Positions 34,790 to 45,561 of a stretch of DNA of 64,000 bases are shown here, one piece after another. The DNA lies in contig CALZFC010000107.1 in NCBI GenBank assembly GCA_945643635.1, positions 319,501 through 383,500 of the forward strand, read 5' to 3'. Within the stretch, counting starts at the first letter, position 1. Every line of letters begins with the position of its first letter. The position numbers were made by a program, and so were the translations under genes. This stretch comes from Allodiplogaster sudhausi. Lineage: Eukaryota > Nematoda > Chromadorea > Rhabditida > Diplogasteridae. A model generated the notes under the pieces. It was not told the DNA's origin. It saw nothing but the letters and a program-made list of their open reading frames with translations, and did no database searches.

Positions 34790-37700
34790 GATCGGAATAA
34801 AGTGATAGGAAATATATGAGAAGGATAAGATACAGCGACTGAATCGCGACGATTCTAGGCGCGAGAGCAAAGAGAGAATCAGCAAGTTGTAGTTGAGATG
34901 AGAGGGAAGAACTGATACGAGGAGCGGCCCTTCCCGAGTCCTCCAGAGAAGAAAGCCAGCTATGTCGGGATGCGTTCACAGCAGTCGACACTTCATTCTC
35001 AGAGAAGAACGACAGCAACTGCAAAGATATCCTCAAGCAATGACAGGCAGATCAAGCAAAGCATACCGAAAAGAAGAAATATTGGAAGAGTTCAATGATT
35101 GCATTGATAGCGAGAGGAGAAATGGAAGGGAGCAAGGAGGCCATTCGAATGTATCCGCCTGCAATGGAGAATTGCATTGAGAGTGAGGGATTCAGAACGC
35201 AAACCAAGCACTCGCATCACAACCAAAGCAGAGTTACAGAGAACCGGAGAAGAGTTCTTCTCATTCTCTTTCTCTTCATTCTTCTCGCTCTTGTCTCTCT
35301 CAACAGGTTCATCTCCCGATTTCGGTAATGCCACCTAAATTTAAGGGGAATCTCTTTTAAAAATAAAATTGTTCTGCATTCATATAAAATCGGAAGATGT
35401 ATCAGACTTCCGAGCGGGGCATAGAAAAGAAAGAGAACCTCATCAGTCTCCACCGAGAGAGGAGTAAAAGGATTGGGAGCGTGCAGCGGAAGAAGGACCA
35501 CTCGTGGCTCTGTAGCCGATCCACTCAAGCCTTCCTTCTCACCCTCCACCCTCCCTCCCAATTCATTCATTCCACCTCCAATCTTCTCTCGTAAAAAGGA
35601 AAATTCCTGCAAACAATTAAGAGTTCTTCTTATTTTAAACCCAAATTCGTTTCAATAGTCAGAAAGGAGAAATATAATAAAAGGTGAGATAGATAATGAA
35701 AGATAATGAAAGATACTTGTAATTGAAAGAGCGAGAAGGAAGCTGGCAGTGGGCAAGGGGCGAATTCGTCATTCTCAAGGAACATTCTCAACTCATCCAT
35801 CTTCTCGTCGTGATATCTCGTGAAGAATCCCTCGCAATGCTTCTCCAGAGACAACCTCAACTCATCTCCGCAGTAGCCGAAATGAACTCGACCGAAGAGA
35901 TCGAATCTGAGGAATATCAAGGCCTACAACATACCAACTCCATTGCCTTCACGGTTTGTCTTCCTTTAGCTTCTAAAATTATTGCGTACTTTCTCTTGTG
36001 GACTTACTTGGTAGTTGTCATTATAAGTGAAAGGAGATCGTCGAGATTCCGTGAAGAGAAGTCATGGGAAGAGAGAAGGAGATTGAAGAGAGAAGAAGCC
36101 GAATGGAATAATGAAGAGAGTGAAGTTAGCAAGAGACGATGAGAGAGTTGCGAGGGAGAAGAGGAAGAGAGAGATTGCGAGGGGGCAGAAGGAAGGCTGA
36201 TCAAACCATCTCGCTCCATCTCCTCTGAGAGAACGGCCAGAACTCGGTGGGCATTCAATAAGATGTGACAGAGAGAAGTTGCAAGCGGAGCACAGGCTGC
36301 GAGGGCCGACTCCGTGCTCAGACTCTGAACATACGAAGAGAACCAGAGAGAGAGAGAGAGAGAGACAGAGAGAGAGAACGGTAGATCAAATGAGAGAGGG
36401 TGATAGAAGATAAACAGACAAACCTGGAGTAGCTGGACATACGTAGTTGAGGGCAATGAGGAGTCGTGGGCAAAGCCACTGACAACCTGTCTCGCTTTCC
36501 CTTCCATCGCCAACATCAACAATGAAATCAGCCGTTCCGAACCAGCCTCAAAACGGGAACAATTTTGCTCTCAATCATCTAATTTAGTTAAGTATTAGAT
36601 AATAACACAGTGAACGATTGAGATGTCACAGCGTTTTAAATAAATATCATACCTGAACTCGACCAAGAAGAGCATACGCAGAATGGAGAAGCACGAATTT
36701 GTCTGAGTCGAAGAACAAAACAAGACTGGCAAGACTCGAGTCCAAGGCAGATTCAATCTCAGCCGAACAGTCAGCCAGCACACCCGTCATTCCCCTGTCA
36801 ATTCAAATCAGTTCTCTCTCTAGCTCACTCTCTCTCTCTAGCTCTCTTCTCTCTCTCTCTCTCTCATAAAAGAACCAACTCAACGCAACGAAGATGGGAA
36901 AGCTGTTTGGCTGCTTCAAGAGCATGATGGCACAATCTAATCGCGCTCGGGAAGCCGTTATTCTTCAAATTCAGAAGCTAATTAGTCATTATGACTATAT
37001 TTTCATACCGAGACCGACAAAAAAGCAAATCGATAAAAAAAAACCAACCTCAACAAGCCCATGGATTTCAAAAATGGATAATTGAAGGGTTCGGATATGA
37101 CGGAGAACAGCGCAGAGTTGAAGAAGCCGCTTTCTTCTCTTGTAGTTAGCAACCAGGGCGAGAGACCGGGCATTCCGTTCCATGCAGTACTTTATATATC
37201 TATAAATCAGATGCATTTATCACAATTTTAACTTGATATTTTCGAATAATGCAAAAAAAGAATGAAGATAACTAACGATCTAGCAACTTTGATACGTCGA
37301 ATTATCTGACCGAGCTCATTCTTCATCTCCACAATGTCTTCTCTTTGAATGGAATAAGAAGGAGCCTAAATTGAGGGACTCATCATGCTCTGCCATCAAC
37401 AAGGCAAGTGGGAAATCATTCACGGCCATCAGGCAAGTGGAAAAGAACGAAATCATTCACGGCCATCAGGCAAGTGGAAAAGAACGAAATCATTCACGGC
37501 CATCAGGCAAGTGGAAAAGAACGAAATCATTTACGGCCATCAGGCAAGTGGAAAAGAACGACACTAACCTTAACAACAATTAATGCAGAGATCTTCCTCG
37601 AAATTACATGTAACTGGGATTTTAGCCGTTCTCTCTCCGATTCAGCATCGTCAATTCCCAAGTAATCAGCAGAAGAAAATTTCCGAAACGAAAAGAAAGT

Positions 37701-37938
37701 AAGAATTAGCATGGACAAGATGGAAATGGTAACCTGCATCTCGTAGTCAACGGCATCGAAGCCTTCGTCGATGAAATAAGATGCATCGATGCTCTCAATC
37801 ATTTCCTTCTCATTTATACAGTCGGTTAATCTGGCCGATGATCGGTTGAACTGAAACACCCTCAATATCAATCTAACATTACTCGAACATTATTTATTCT
37901 TTCGGGTAGCCAACCGAAACTGCCTCTTCATCTGCCAT
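33359..37938 (-). CDS. vps-50: VPS50 / syndetin, EARP tethering complex subunit
   Basis: Subunit of the endosome-associated recycling (EARP/GARPII) complex, which works with VPS51-53 in recycling-endosome tethering and, in C. elegans neurons, dense-core vesicle maturation. Start MADEEAVSVGYPK at 37938. N-terminal MIESIDASYFIDEGFDAVDY matches the syndetin start. The middle exon at about 35700-35900 has EKHCEGFFTRYHDEKMDELR and MFLENDEFAPCP, the family core motif. The C-terminal exons have VHSLVQG (about 33880), EGRALMLLDVQQLAPHLESF and FVDAYIKAYYLPETTLEAW (about 33560-33700). The last exon EYSREDILGLLAATSHVSRK ends at TAG 33359. About 15 or more exons; some internal boundaries are unresolved. 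It shares a 189-bp divergent upstream region with the MICU gene. Confidence 0.85.
33700..33820. repeat. 29-bp minisatellite in a VPS50 intron
   Basis: About four copies of a 29-bp unit built from cagccactccccactctac plus cgtaccttaa. It begins next to the acceptor of the VPS50 exon that starts EGRALM. Confidence 0.85.
34040..34250. repeat. GA/GAAA repeat in a VPS50 intron
   Basis: Repeated 'agagaggagagagaaagaa' units between VPS50 exons. A second GA block at 34625-34790 lies in the next intron. Confidence 0.9.
37403..37562. repeat. 37-bp minisatellite in VPS50
   Basis: About four copies of a 37-bp unit: ggcaagtggaaaagaacgaa followed by atcattcacggccatca. The first copy lacks an internal 10 bp. 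It sits between VPS50 exons near the 5' end of the gene. Because 37 is not a multiple of 3 the frame rotates between copies, so it is intronic rather than coding. Confidence 0.85.
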
Positions 37939-38127
37939 TGCAGCGACACTTTACTCTCCGTCACCGCCGAGCAGAACCCAAACGAAGAATTTTGGTTAGT
38001 TTGATAAATGACATTACAGTGTAATGATATTCCGAAGAATAAGAAACCGGAAAAAAACTAGTTTACGGACCAGAAATTAACTGGCACTATCAAAGCTATT
38101 CTTACTGATTACTGATCCCCAGAAGGG
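37939..38127. promoter_or_regulatory. Shared divergent upstream region of VPS50 and MICU
   Basis: Only 189 bp separate the two divergent start codons (37938 on -, 38128 on +). The region must hold both 5' UTRs and core promoters. No specific motif recognised. Confidence 0.5.
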
Positions 38128-40222
38128 ATGAGTTGGACAGCCCGGCTCTTCTGTTCTGGTCCACGACTTTCTTCTCGGTTCCGTTTTTTACCAAGGGCAA
38201 CAGCGGCTACGGTTGCTTCAAGTGCAGTTCTCTACGCAATCACTCCTCCTATTCGGATTGACAAATTTGAATCGAGGGATGAAAATGAGCTTCATCAAGT
38301 CTTCACTGATCACAAGCTCACTAAACGGTGAGCTGCATGAGCATAGTCCTTTTATAGTGTTGTATGCAGAGAGATACGATTCCTGAAATACGCCTCGATT
38401 GAGTACGACGATGTCGTGTACATGACTGCAGCAGACTTTCTCGATTCTCTCACACTCGATTCTCCTCGAGGTTTTCTCATGTCCTAGAACCAGCATCCTA
38501 GAACCCACTAATAGATATTCCTGCTTAATGAATAACATTACAGAACGCATATTCCGACGTGTGCTGACCGAATCGGATGTTCAACGAATGCTGAGAAAGA
38601 CACCTCCGCTAAGGAAGAATAGCGATCATCTATTCCGAGACATCAATGAGAACGGCCTCATTTCCTATGCAGATTATGTATTTCTTCTGACTCTACTCAC
38701 GAGTAAGCCTGTTTCAATGTCATCCGCTCTCTAACTGCGAGACCTTTAAGAGTCCAAGTCAGCATTTCGTATTGCTTTCATGATGTTTGACGACGATGAG
38801 AGTGAACAAATCGACAAGGAGGAATTTATGCTTGTTTCTTTCATTCAATTATTGTGTTTATTGTCAGACGAGAACTGTATGTGGTAGTGCTTGAATCAGG
38901 CCTCAAAAACAGGGTTGGGTGCTCCGTTTTGAACCTGCCCTTTTCTCCTGTTAGAGACAGCTGATGGATGGATATGCACACTATGGTCGTGAATAATGGT
39001 TCCTTCTAGATTCGAAGCTTGATGGCCTCATTGCGCTCGAGCAGAAGTGTTGGACAAAAGACAAATGTCAGTGGAGCAACTTGAACTCTTCTCGAAAGGA
39101 ATGTCAATGTGCTTGAAAGGAATGCCAGCTGGATGCGAGTGAGTACAATCTCGCAGTCCAACATTTACAAGGCCAACGACTCATGACGTCGGATTCCTAT
39201 TCAATGGCCTTCGACGTTTGTATTCTTTAACTGTTAAATTTTTAATTGAATTCCGGATCAACTGGTACTCTCTCTTTTATTTCAGAAGTCTGACGACGAA
39301 GTAAAGTGTCAGAACACGACTCTGTTATTGCATCTTTTCGGTCTCAGTGGACACAATGCCTTGACTTATCAGCAATTTAGGAGGTTTATTGTGGTTTTAC
39401 AAATTCTATCCTAATCAGGACATCATAAATCCTGTTATATGCTATTGTGAATTACCGTAGTAGACATAAAGTGTTCAGCTTCTATGACAACCTACAGTAC
39501 GAAGTGATGGTTTTGGAGTTCACGGAATTTGCGCGTGGGAAAAGTCTTATCTCGCCTATCGACTTCGCCCATTTGGTACTTCGTTACAGCCTGCTTGACA
39601 AGAAAGAATACAGCGAATACATCGAAAGGGTCTCGAAAAGAACAGCCCCCGATCATCCGGTTGGCTCTCTTGAAACTCTTCTTCGACATGAACTGGTTTT
39701 CTTTTCAGGGAATTAGTCTGAACCAGTGGGCGTCCTTCTCCATCTTCCTCAACAATCTACAGCAATTCACAACAGCTGTCCGCCTTTACACGAATGCTGA
39801 AATGCCCGTTTCGAAAGCGGAGTTTGCCCGAGCAGTGCAGTGTACTACTGGCCAGGTGATTTTAGCTTAGGCAGTGGTCTCACAGAGCAGGCAGATACTC
39901 TCAAGGATAAAACCAATAATTTATCTACAAAACTTAGAAGCTTGCCGACGAAATAATTGACTTGATATTCGCCATTTTTGATGCGAACGGCGACGGAAAA
40001 CTAAGCTACCGGGAGTTTCTCTCAATTATGAATGACCGACTGCATCGGGGACTCAAGGTTTGTTATTACGAGAAGAGGGGGAGAGAGAGAGAGAGAAAGA
40101 GGGAGAAAGAAAGAAAAGCAGAGATAAATAAAGTAATAGAGGATATTCAGACCAGGATGGGGCGAGGATGGTCTTGGAAGCAGTGGAAAAATTGCGTAAT
40201 CTCAGAGATGTCAAGAAATTGA
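38128..40222 (+). CDS. micu-1: MICU family mitochondrial calcium-uptake regulator
   Basis: EF-hand gatekeeper of the mitochondrial calcium uniporter, in the intermembrane space. Exon 1 (38128-38327) encodes a basic N-terminus (MSWTARLFCSGPRLSSRFRF) that fits a mitochondrial presequence, plus a hydrophobic stretch. The exon from 38370 has FLKYASIEYDDVVYMTAADF and the exon from 38544 RIFRRVLTESDVQRML and LFRDINENGLISYADYVFLL. The exon from 38751 has EF-hand 1, FDDDESEQIDKEEF. From 39295 come TTLLLHLFGLSGH and EVMVLEFTEFARGK. A 52-bp intron (39658-39709) precedes GISLNQWASFSIFLNNLQQF. EF-hand 2, FDANGDGKLSYREF (about 39978-40020), has all canonical calcium ligands. The last exon is at about 40155-40222. 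The segment 38834-39290 between EF-hand 1 and TTLLLH is not resolved. MICU1 versus MICU2/3 cannot be settled here. Confidence 0.85.
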
Positions 40223-40358
40223 GTATTTCGACTCCCTCTCCTCTGGCCAGCTAACCTAAGAAGACGATAGCCTATCCTCTCCATATTCAGCATTGTAGCA
40301 TTTCCATAGTACAGCGTGTGCTAGTCGATAAAAAAACATTTAATAAGGAGAACAAGAT

Positions 40359-42328
40359 TCAACTGGATCCATCAATCTCGATGAGAGTGCCAGACAAAGG
40401 AAGGGGGGAGTCAGCCTGGAGGAAGAGAATGGACTTATCCACTCCGAACAGACTGCTCCTCCTCTCCACGATCATCTTGGTTAAGACTTCTCTTCCTTCT
40501 CCGTTCGTCCCCCCAGAGATCAGGGAGAAGTTGTGTTGGCCCTGAACATTCCACTCATGTTGTTGAAGAATGTAATAAAAGGCAAACAGAAGGTAGAGAA
40601 GGTGAGCCGAATCGAGCGAGAGATGTGGACTCGAAGCGAGAGGAGAGAAGTCTGGCCAACTCAGCGGCAGCATTCTGGGTCTCCGTGCACGGCGTATATG
40701 CCAGTATTCCCAGCATCTTTAAGTCGATTCGCTCCCTCAAAATAATTATTTCAAACAGTTTTGTACTCCAATAAAATTTATCAGCTTCAAGAATCGAAGG
40801 ATGTTTCGGTAGTACTAGTTTATGAGAAATTAAAAACCTAAAACCGACGATCGTCTGAACAATCCGCTTGCTCTGAGTGTTCACTTCCAGCACATTGTCA
40901 ACAACTTTCCAGTCAATAAATAGACCTTCAAGCCTTGGGAACAATTCCTAAAAATCCTTAATGAAATGCACGATTCCAGTAAGCGAAGTCGGTAGTGGGA
41001 ATAACCGGAATGGCAGAGAGGAAGTGTTCAAACGACGTATTGCTGGCGACTTTGAGATCTTGCAGAACGAGGAAGCGGACTGTCACAAAGGGAGACGCCT
41101 TCTGCAATACTCACATGCACATTTCCCCTGCCTCTCGCCCCTAAGGCTTATTTTTAATTATCCCCAAGGTTAGCATTCAAGAAATTGATCTACAAATCTT
41201 TTCGGTACCTAAAGCTCAATAGGGCTGATAAATAAATGCCTACCTCAACTTCAGAAATGCTAATGCCAGGCTGGCCAGAAAAGTGAAGCAGTTCTAAGTT
41301 GAGTCGGTTGACGAGTGGTTCAACGGGCCCAGAAGAGATTGAAAGTGAACGGATCTAAAGTATATATGCTTCATTTGTTCGACAACTTCAGATTTATACA
41401 AATTTACCTGAAATAAATAAATAAACTAGTTTAATGCTAAACAGCACAAAAAAAAAGTTGGACTGCATGTTTAGATGCAGCGAGAAAACACGAATGAAAC
41501 AACGAATGTTGAATCATCTGTACTAAAATATAGAATATGGAATAGAAAAATGAAAAATGCTAACACTGAGTGCAGAAAGTAAGTCCAGAATACGGAGCCA
41601 TTCATCATCGGAGAATGAAACAGAATTGAAGGAAACAGCAGAGAGAAGACAGGCTGCCCGGAGAACGGCTTCTAGCGACTCGCAACTGCAATCCGCATCG
41701 TCCAGCGAGAGAAGCCGCACTCCACTCAGCAACTCCTTTAAGCTCTCCTGCAATCAACCCACTTCTTACGCATTCATTCTTTCTATATCCATGGAATATC
41801 TATGGCACGTTACAACTCAATCTAAAACTGAATAAAACAATATTACCTAGAAAAAGATACAATTTACTTTCTCGGAATTTCGAACAAAATTTTTTTTTAT
41901 ATTTCATATTTTCAATACTTTTGTTATACATTTTCCTCCGGTTTAGACTATCTGAGTTTTTTATCCCACAATACAAAATGTTTCAGAACAAAGTTGTGAT
42001 TTACGATAGTGGCAAACACTTGCGAAACAGCCCTGGAAACAGATAAATATATTCAATGATTCCTTGTCCGTAAATCAAAAATTAATGCTGAAAAATGTCA
42101 AATAGTGATATAATAAAAAGAGTACATTTCAAGTTCAACTGCGCTCTTCTTTAATATAGACAAAATAACCTCTCCACCGGTATCCCTAATACGCGAAATC
42201 AGAGTCGATAGAGGGTTGCACTCTCCACATATCTCCAAGATAACTGGATGAAATGCCTTCAGTGAAGAGAGCGGCATCCCCGTAAATTCCCCATGAGCAA
42301 TGGCCTGACCTGCAGAGGCAGCAGCCAA
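40359..42328 (-). CDS. Unrecognised leucine-rich gene (possibly F-box/LRR-like)
   Basis: Several minus-strand exons are visible. About 42320-42130 has GMPLSSLKAFHPVILEICGE; 41753-41560 has LKELLSGVRLLSLDDADCSC and DEWLRILDLLSALS; 41356-41255 has VNRLNLELLHFSGQPGISIS; 40944-40600 has LFPRLEGLFIDWKVVDNVLE and LARLLSSRFESTSLARFGS; the last, 40545-40359, has FSLISGGTNGEGREVLTKMI and ends at 40359. The regularly spaced leucines recall the leucine-rich part of nematode F-box proteins, but no F-box was found and the 5' end is undefined. Function is unknown; the LRR reading is inference only. Confidence 0.45.
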
Positions 42329-42475
42329 GAATCATTAACACTGCGAAATAATTGAAACACCCAATTTTCACAAAGGATGTACCATAATAAATTGAGAAAT
42401 TTTTGCACTCAGAAAAATGCCCCAAAAAAGCCGATTTAATTTTTTTGATGATGACAACCATGTTCTTGTAGGTAC

Positions 42476-42796
42476 ATGAATTATGGGTACTATTTCGGTA
42501 CTCCTACCCCAAGGTACCGAATTATGGTGGTAAGCTCGAAAATCAAAACCGAATGTTTAAAAAAAGTAAAATTAAGCAAAAAAGTTGGGAGTGAGAATAC
42601 TAAAATAGATTCGAATGAAAGTGCCAAGAAATTACTGACCGATCCTATTTCTGTTGATCATGGATGTGTGTTTTATTCGGAGGATGCCTGTCCCGTGGCC
42701 AGAAACGTAGTTGCCAGCACTTTTAACCCAGACTTTAATTCCACTGGGCAAACTCGTTGCTTCGTCCATACCTTTTCTGAAAATGAATTTTCATGA
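42476..42796 (+). CDS. Doubtful small ORF (106 codons)
   Basis: Open frame in AT-rich DNA with a basic first half and PISVDHGCVFYSEDACPVAR in the second. The opposite strand has a short ATG-to-stop frame (MDEATSLPSGIKVWVKSAG) preceded by an acceptor-like 'attttcag'. Neither resembles a family I recognise. They cannot both be real, and possibly neither is. Confidence 0.2.
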   Translation: MNYGYYFGTPTPRYRIMVVSSKIKTECLKKVKLSKKVGSENTKIDSNESAKKLLTDPISVDHGCVFYSEDACPVARNVVASTFNPDFNSTGQTRCFVHTFSENEFS

Positions 42797-42970
42797 ACGT
42801 TGACAACAATTTGTACTCGGTCATTAATGCATTATTAACAAGCTTTGACAACTATTTGAACATGTTCAATTAAGAATAACGCTTAGTTTTAACAACTGAC
42901 CATTAATTGCAAAGTGAGCGAAAATTTTTAGTTTGATATAATGAATGACGAATTAAAGTAAGGCAACAGT
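42797..42970. other. AT-rich intergenic DNA
   Basis: No coding or repeat structure seen. Confidence 0.5.
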
Positions 42971-43258
42971 TGTGTGAAAATTATTCATCCGTACCTGTGC
43001 TTTTTCTAAATTGCGTTGCAAAAATTTACGGCGCGCGCGAGTTACTCTACTGTTTGAATTGCAGCTTTTTTTCGTCTATAGTGTTCAAGGAACTCAACCC
43101 TTCCAGTGCAGCGCTGCAGTCTCAATCAGCATTCTTTTTTTTTCTTCATCTCCTCCACGCTACATCGCAGTATATTCTGGTTTATCCATTATGGACTCTT
43201 TCCTATTCTTTCTTTCTCTTTCTTTCTCCACTTTACTTAATTCACTCTCATTGCCAGG

Positions 43259-43807
43259 ATGGAATTGAAGAAGAGGGTGCGAGGATGCGTGGAGTGGTGA
43301 AGGCGATTGAAGATTCGGTGGAAACTTGCTCTGCTGCGAGAGTGCGCAGAGAGCGAGAGACGCAGACAGAGAAGTCTGGCATAGGAAGCTGTCGACATTG
43401 AACGTCAGAATGACCAACTGAGAGCAGAGAAAGACATCCTCTTGCATATTCGTAGATGTGTTAGTTGGTTCTTTGAATTCTCGGTATTCCCTTTTTTTAA
43501 TATTTAGTCTTGCTTCCTTAATTTCATGCTTCATTCTGCAGGTTGGCAATATGCAGTTCGTTATGGAGAATGCCGAGGAGTTGGCCGTTACCAAAGAGGG
43601 TGGGAAGGCGCAGATGGTTCGTCAAACCTTGTTATTGTTGTGAGAAGTATATGTAAAGATGAGGAGAGAAGGATGGAGACGGTACATGCAAATAATGAAA
43701 TGTTGCAGATTGACACGAAGAATGTGCTGACTGAGCGTGTGGCTTCCATGGTAGAAGAGGCTGAAAACCTGGATAATTCCTGGGAGGAGATCCAGCTCTC
43801 CCTCTAA
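43259..43807 (+). CDS. Small coiled-coil protein, unrecognised
   Basis: Exon fragments rich in heptads. About 43259-43470 has EGARMRGVVKAIEDSVETC and, in another frame, VDIERQNDQLRAEKDILLHI, so a splice or frame break lies between. About 43543-43617 has VGNMQFVMENAEELAVTKEG. The last part, to TAA 43807, has ICKDEERRMETVHANNEMLQ and TERVASMVEEAENLDNSWEE. Charged, coiled-coil type, no membrane segment or known domain. Upstream exons (from about 42970) are uncertain. It lies 268 bp before SMARCAL1 on the same strand, which would fit a nematode operon, but no trans-splice signal is proven. Confidence 0.45.
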
Positions 43808-44074
43808 ACTCTGTTTCTTCTCTCACTCGGAACACTTGATATATCCTCTCTAAATCCATCAATCGTCCCCGCAATGCATGTTTATCTGTTTTGTGTTATG
43901 TCAAGTTATATATTTATTTATTCATGCTAGTGATTATTAATGGTAAATTTTTTGCGTACTTTTTTGTTGTTGAGTATAATGCTTAGGCCCGATTTGACTC
44001 TCGGATCTGATGAGTATCTGTTGAGGGGCAGGTGATATGTATTATATTTATATATAATTATAATGTATATGTAG

Positions 44075-45516
44075 ATGTCTGAGAGAGCGGGAAGATTTTA
44101 CACGGCAGAGGAGAAGGCAGTGGTGGAGAGGAACAGAGCGAGAGCCCTCCAGATCAGGAGAGCGAGAGAAGAAAGGGATAGGATTCAAGGAGGCCCTTCA
44201 CAGCAAGTCGTCCATGCTTCTCTTTCAGCCAATTCGCAGTTTTCGCTCGGCCAGGTTCCATGGAGACATTCTTTTCTTAACGCTAATTTTTCAGCGTATA
44301 TTTTTTTTTAGAAATCTTCGGGCCAAGTGGAGAATGCGAGGCCGGTTGGAGAGGTCGCCAGAAGAGAGGATTCGACGAGCCTCAGTGGGCTGGCAAGGCC
44401 TCCCTTCCCGAGTTCCTCTTCTTCAAGCTTCAAGCCCTCGGTTCTCACCGCTCCTGGTGATTAGTGATTATTTCTGCTGAAGATTTCTTTCATTGTGTTC
44501 TTTTTCCAGCATTTTCAACTCATCCTCGACCAAATTCATACATTCCAGTCGTTGACATTACTTTCGAAGTGGTGAACCAAGACCAATTCAAGGTTCGTTT
44601 AACTCAATGGAACGGGTTCTGAGTTCATGTAATAGTCACCACTATTTTCTGTCTGTCTCATCGTTCCTTCCACAGGTCACTTTCACTCCTTTTCATTCTG
44701 CGATCCCAGCTGCGTTTCGGAATATTTCTTCGCGGAGGTTTATGCCAGTGGAAAAGTGTTGGCTGTTCTCAATGAAAGAACTCTCGCAAGTCACGGCTGC
44801 CATCTCAAGTGTCCAGGTACTCTTTCTTCGTAGAATTGATGAGATGTGAGGAATGTCTTTGAGGGAGTTGAAGTAAAGATCCATCCAATTCCCGAGCAAG
44901 TCATTAATTTGCTGAGAGATGGAGTAGCCGAGAAAGAAGCAGACATCGGAGCTCTCCACTCTTCTCTTCATTCTGTTCTGTTCCCGTATCAAATAAAGGG
45001 AGCATGGTTAGCTTCTTCTTTTTCTTAATGATGGAGGTTCAAATAGTCGGCTAATAATTATGCGGGAGTTCCTTTCCATCTTTTTTTTTCATTAGAGATT
45101 AAAAAATGACATCTGTTACCACGTGTGAGCCATGTTCAAGTGTTCTCTGTTCATCCTCCACTACAGTTTGCATGTTGTGGCTAATTTTTAAATTTATATC
45201 TGAAAGTGTACTAAAGTACATGTACCCTGAAAATTAGAAAAAAAGCTTAAAGAAGCAAAAAAATGTGTAACTAGGAGGTATCAAACTGGCTTCCAAAACA
45301 CGGCCCAATGAACTGTTCGCGCTACACATTTTCTACAAAGTTTAGAATATCCATGTTTAAAAGCAAATGTTTGGTTTCTGACCATTTCCATGTCAGCTGA
45401 CCCTTCTTTCTTCAGCTTCGGAATAAGCCGTGGCGGAAGGCTGCTGATCGCGGATGAGATGGGTCTAGGGAAGTCGATCCAAGCACTGGCCATTGCAATG
45501 TTCCGTCCCTCTTCCT

Positions 45517-45561
<45 letters not shown>

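Noticed and set aside
37371..37583. Three overlapping frames over the 37-bp repeat as a repeat protein
   Set aside because: The frame rotates with each copy and no frame is favoured. It lies inside VPS50 on the other strand.
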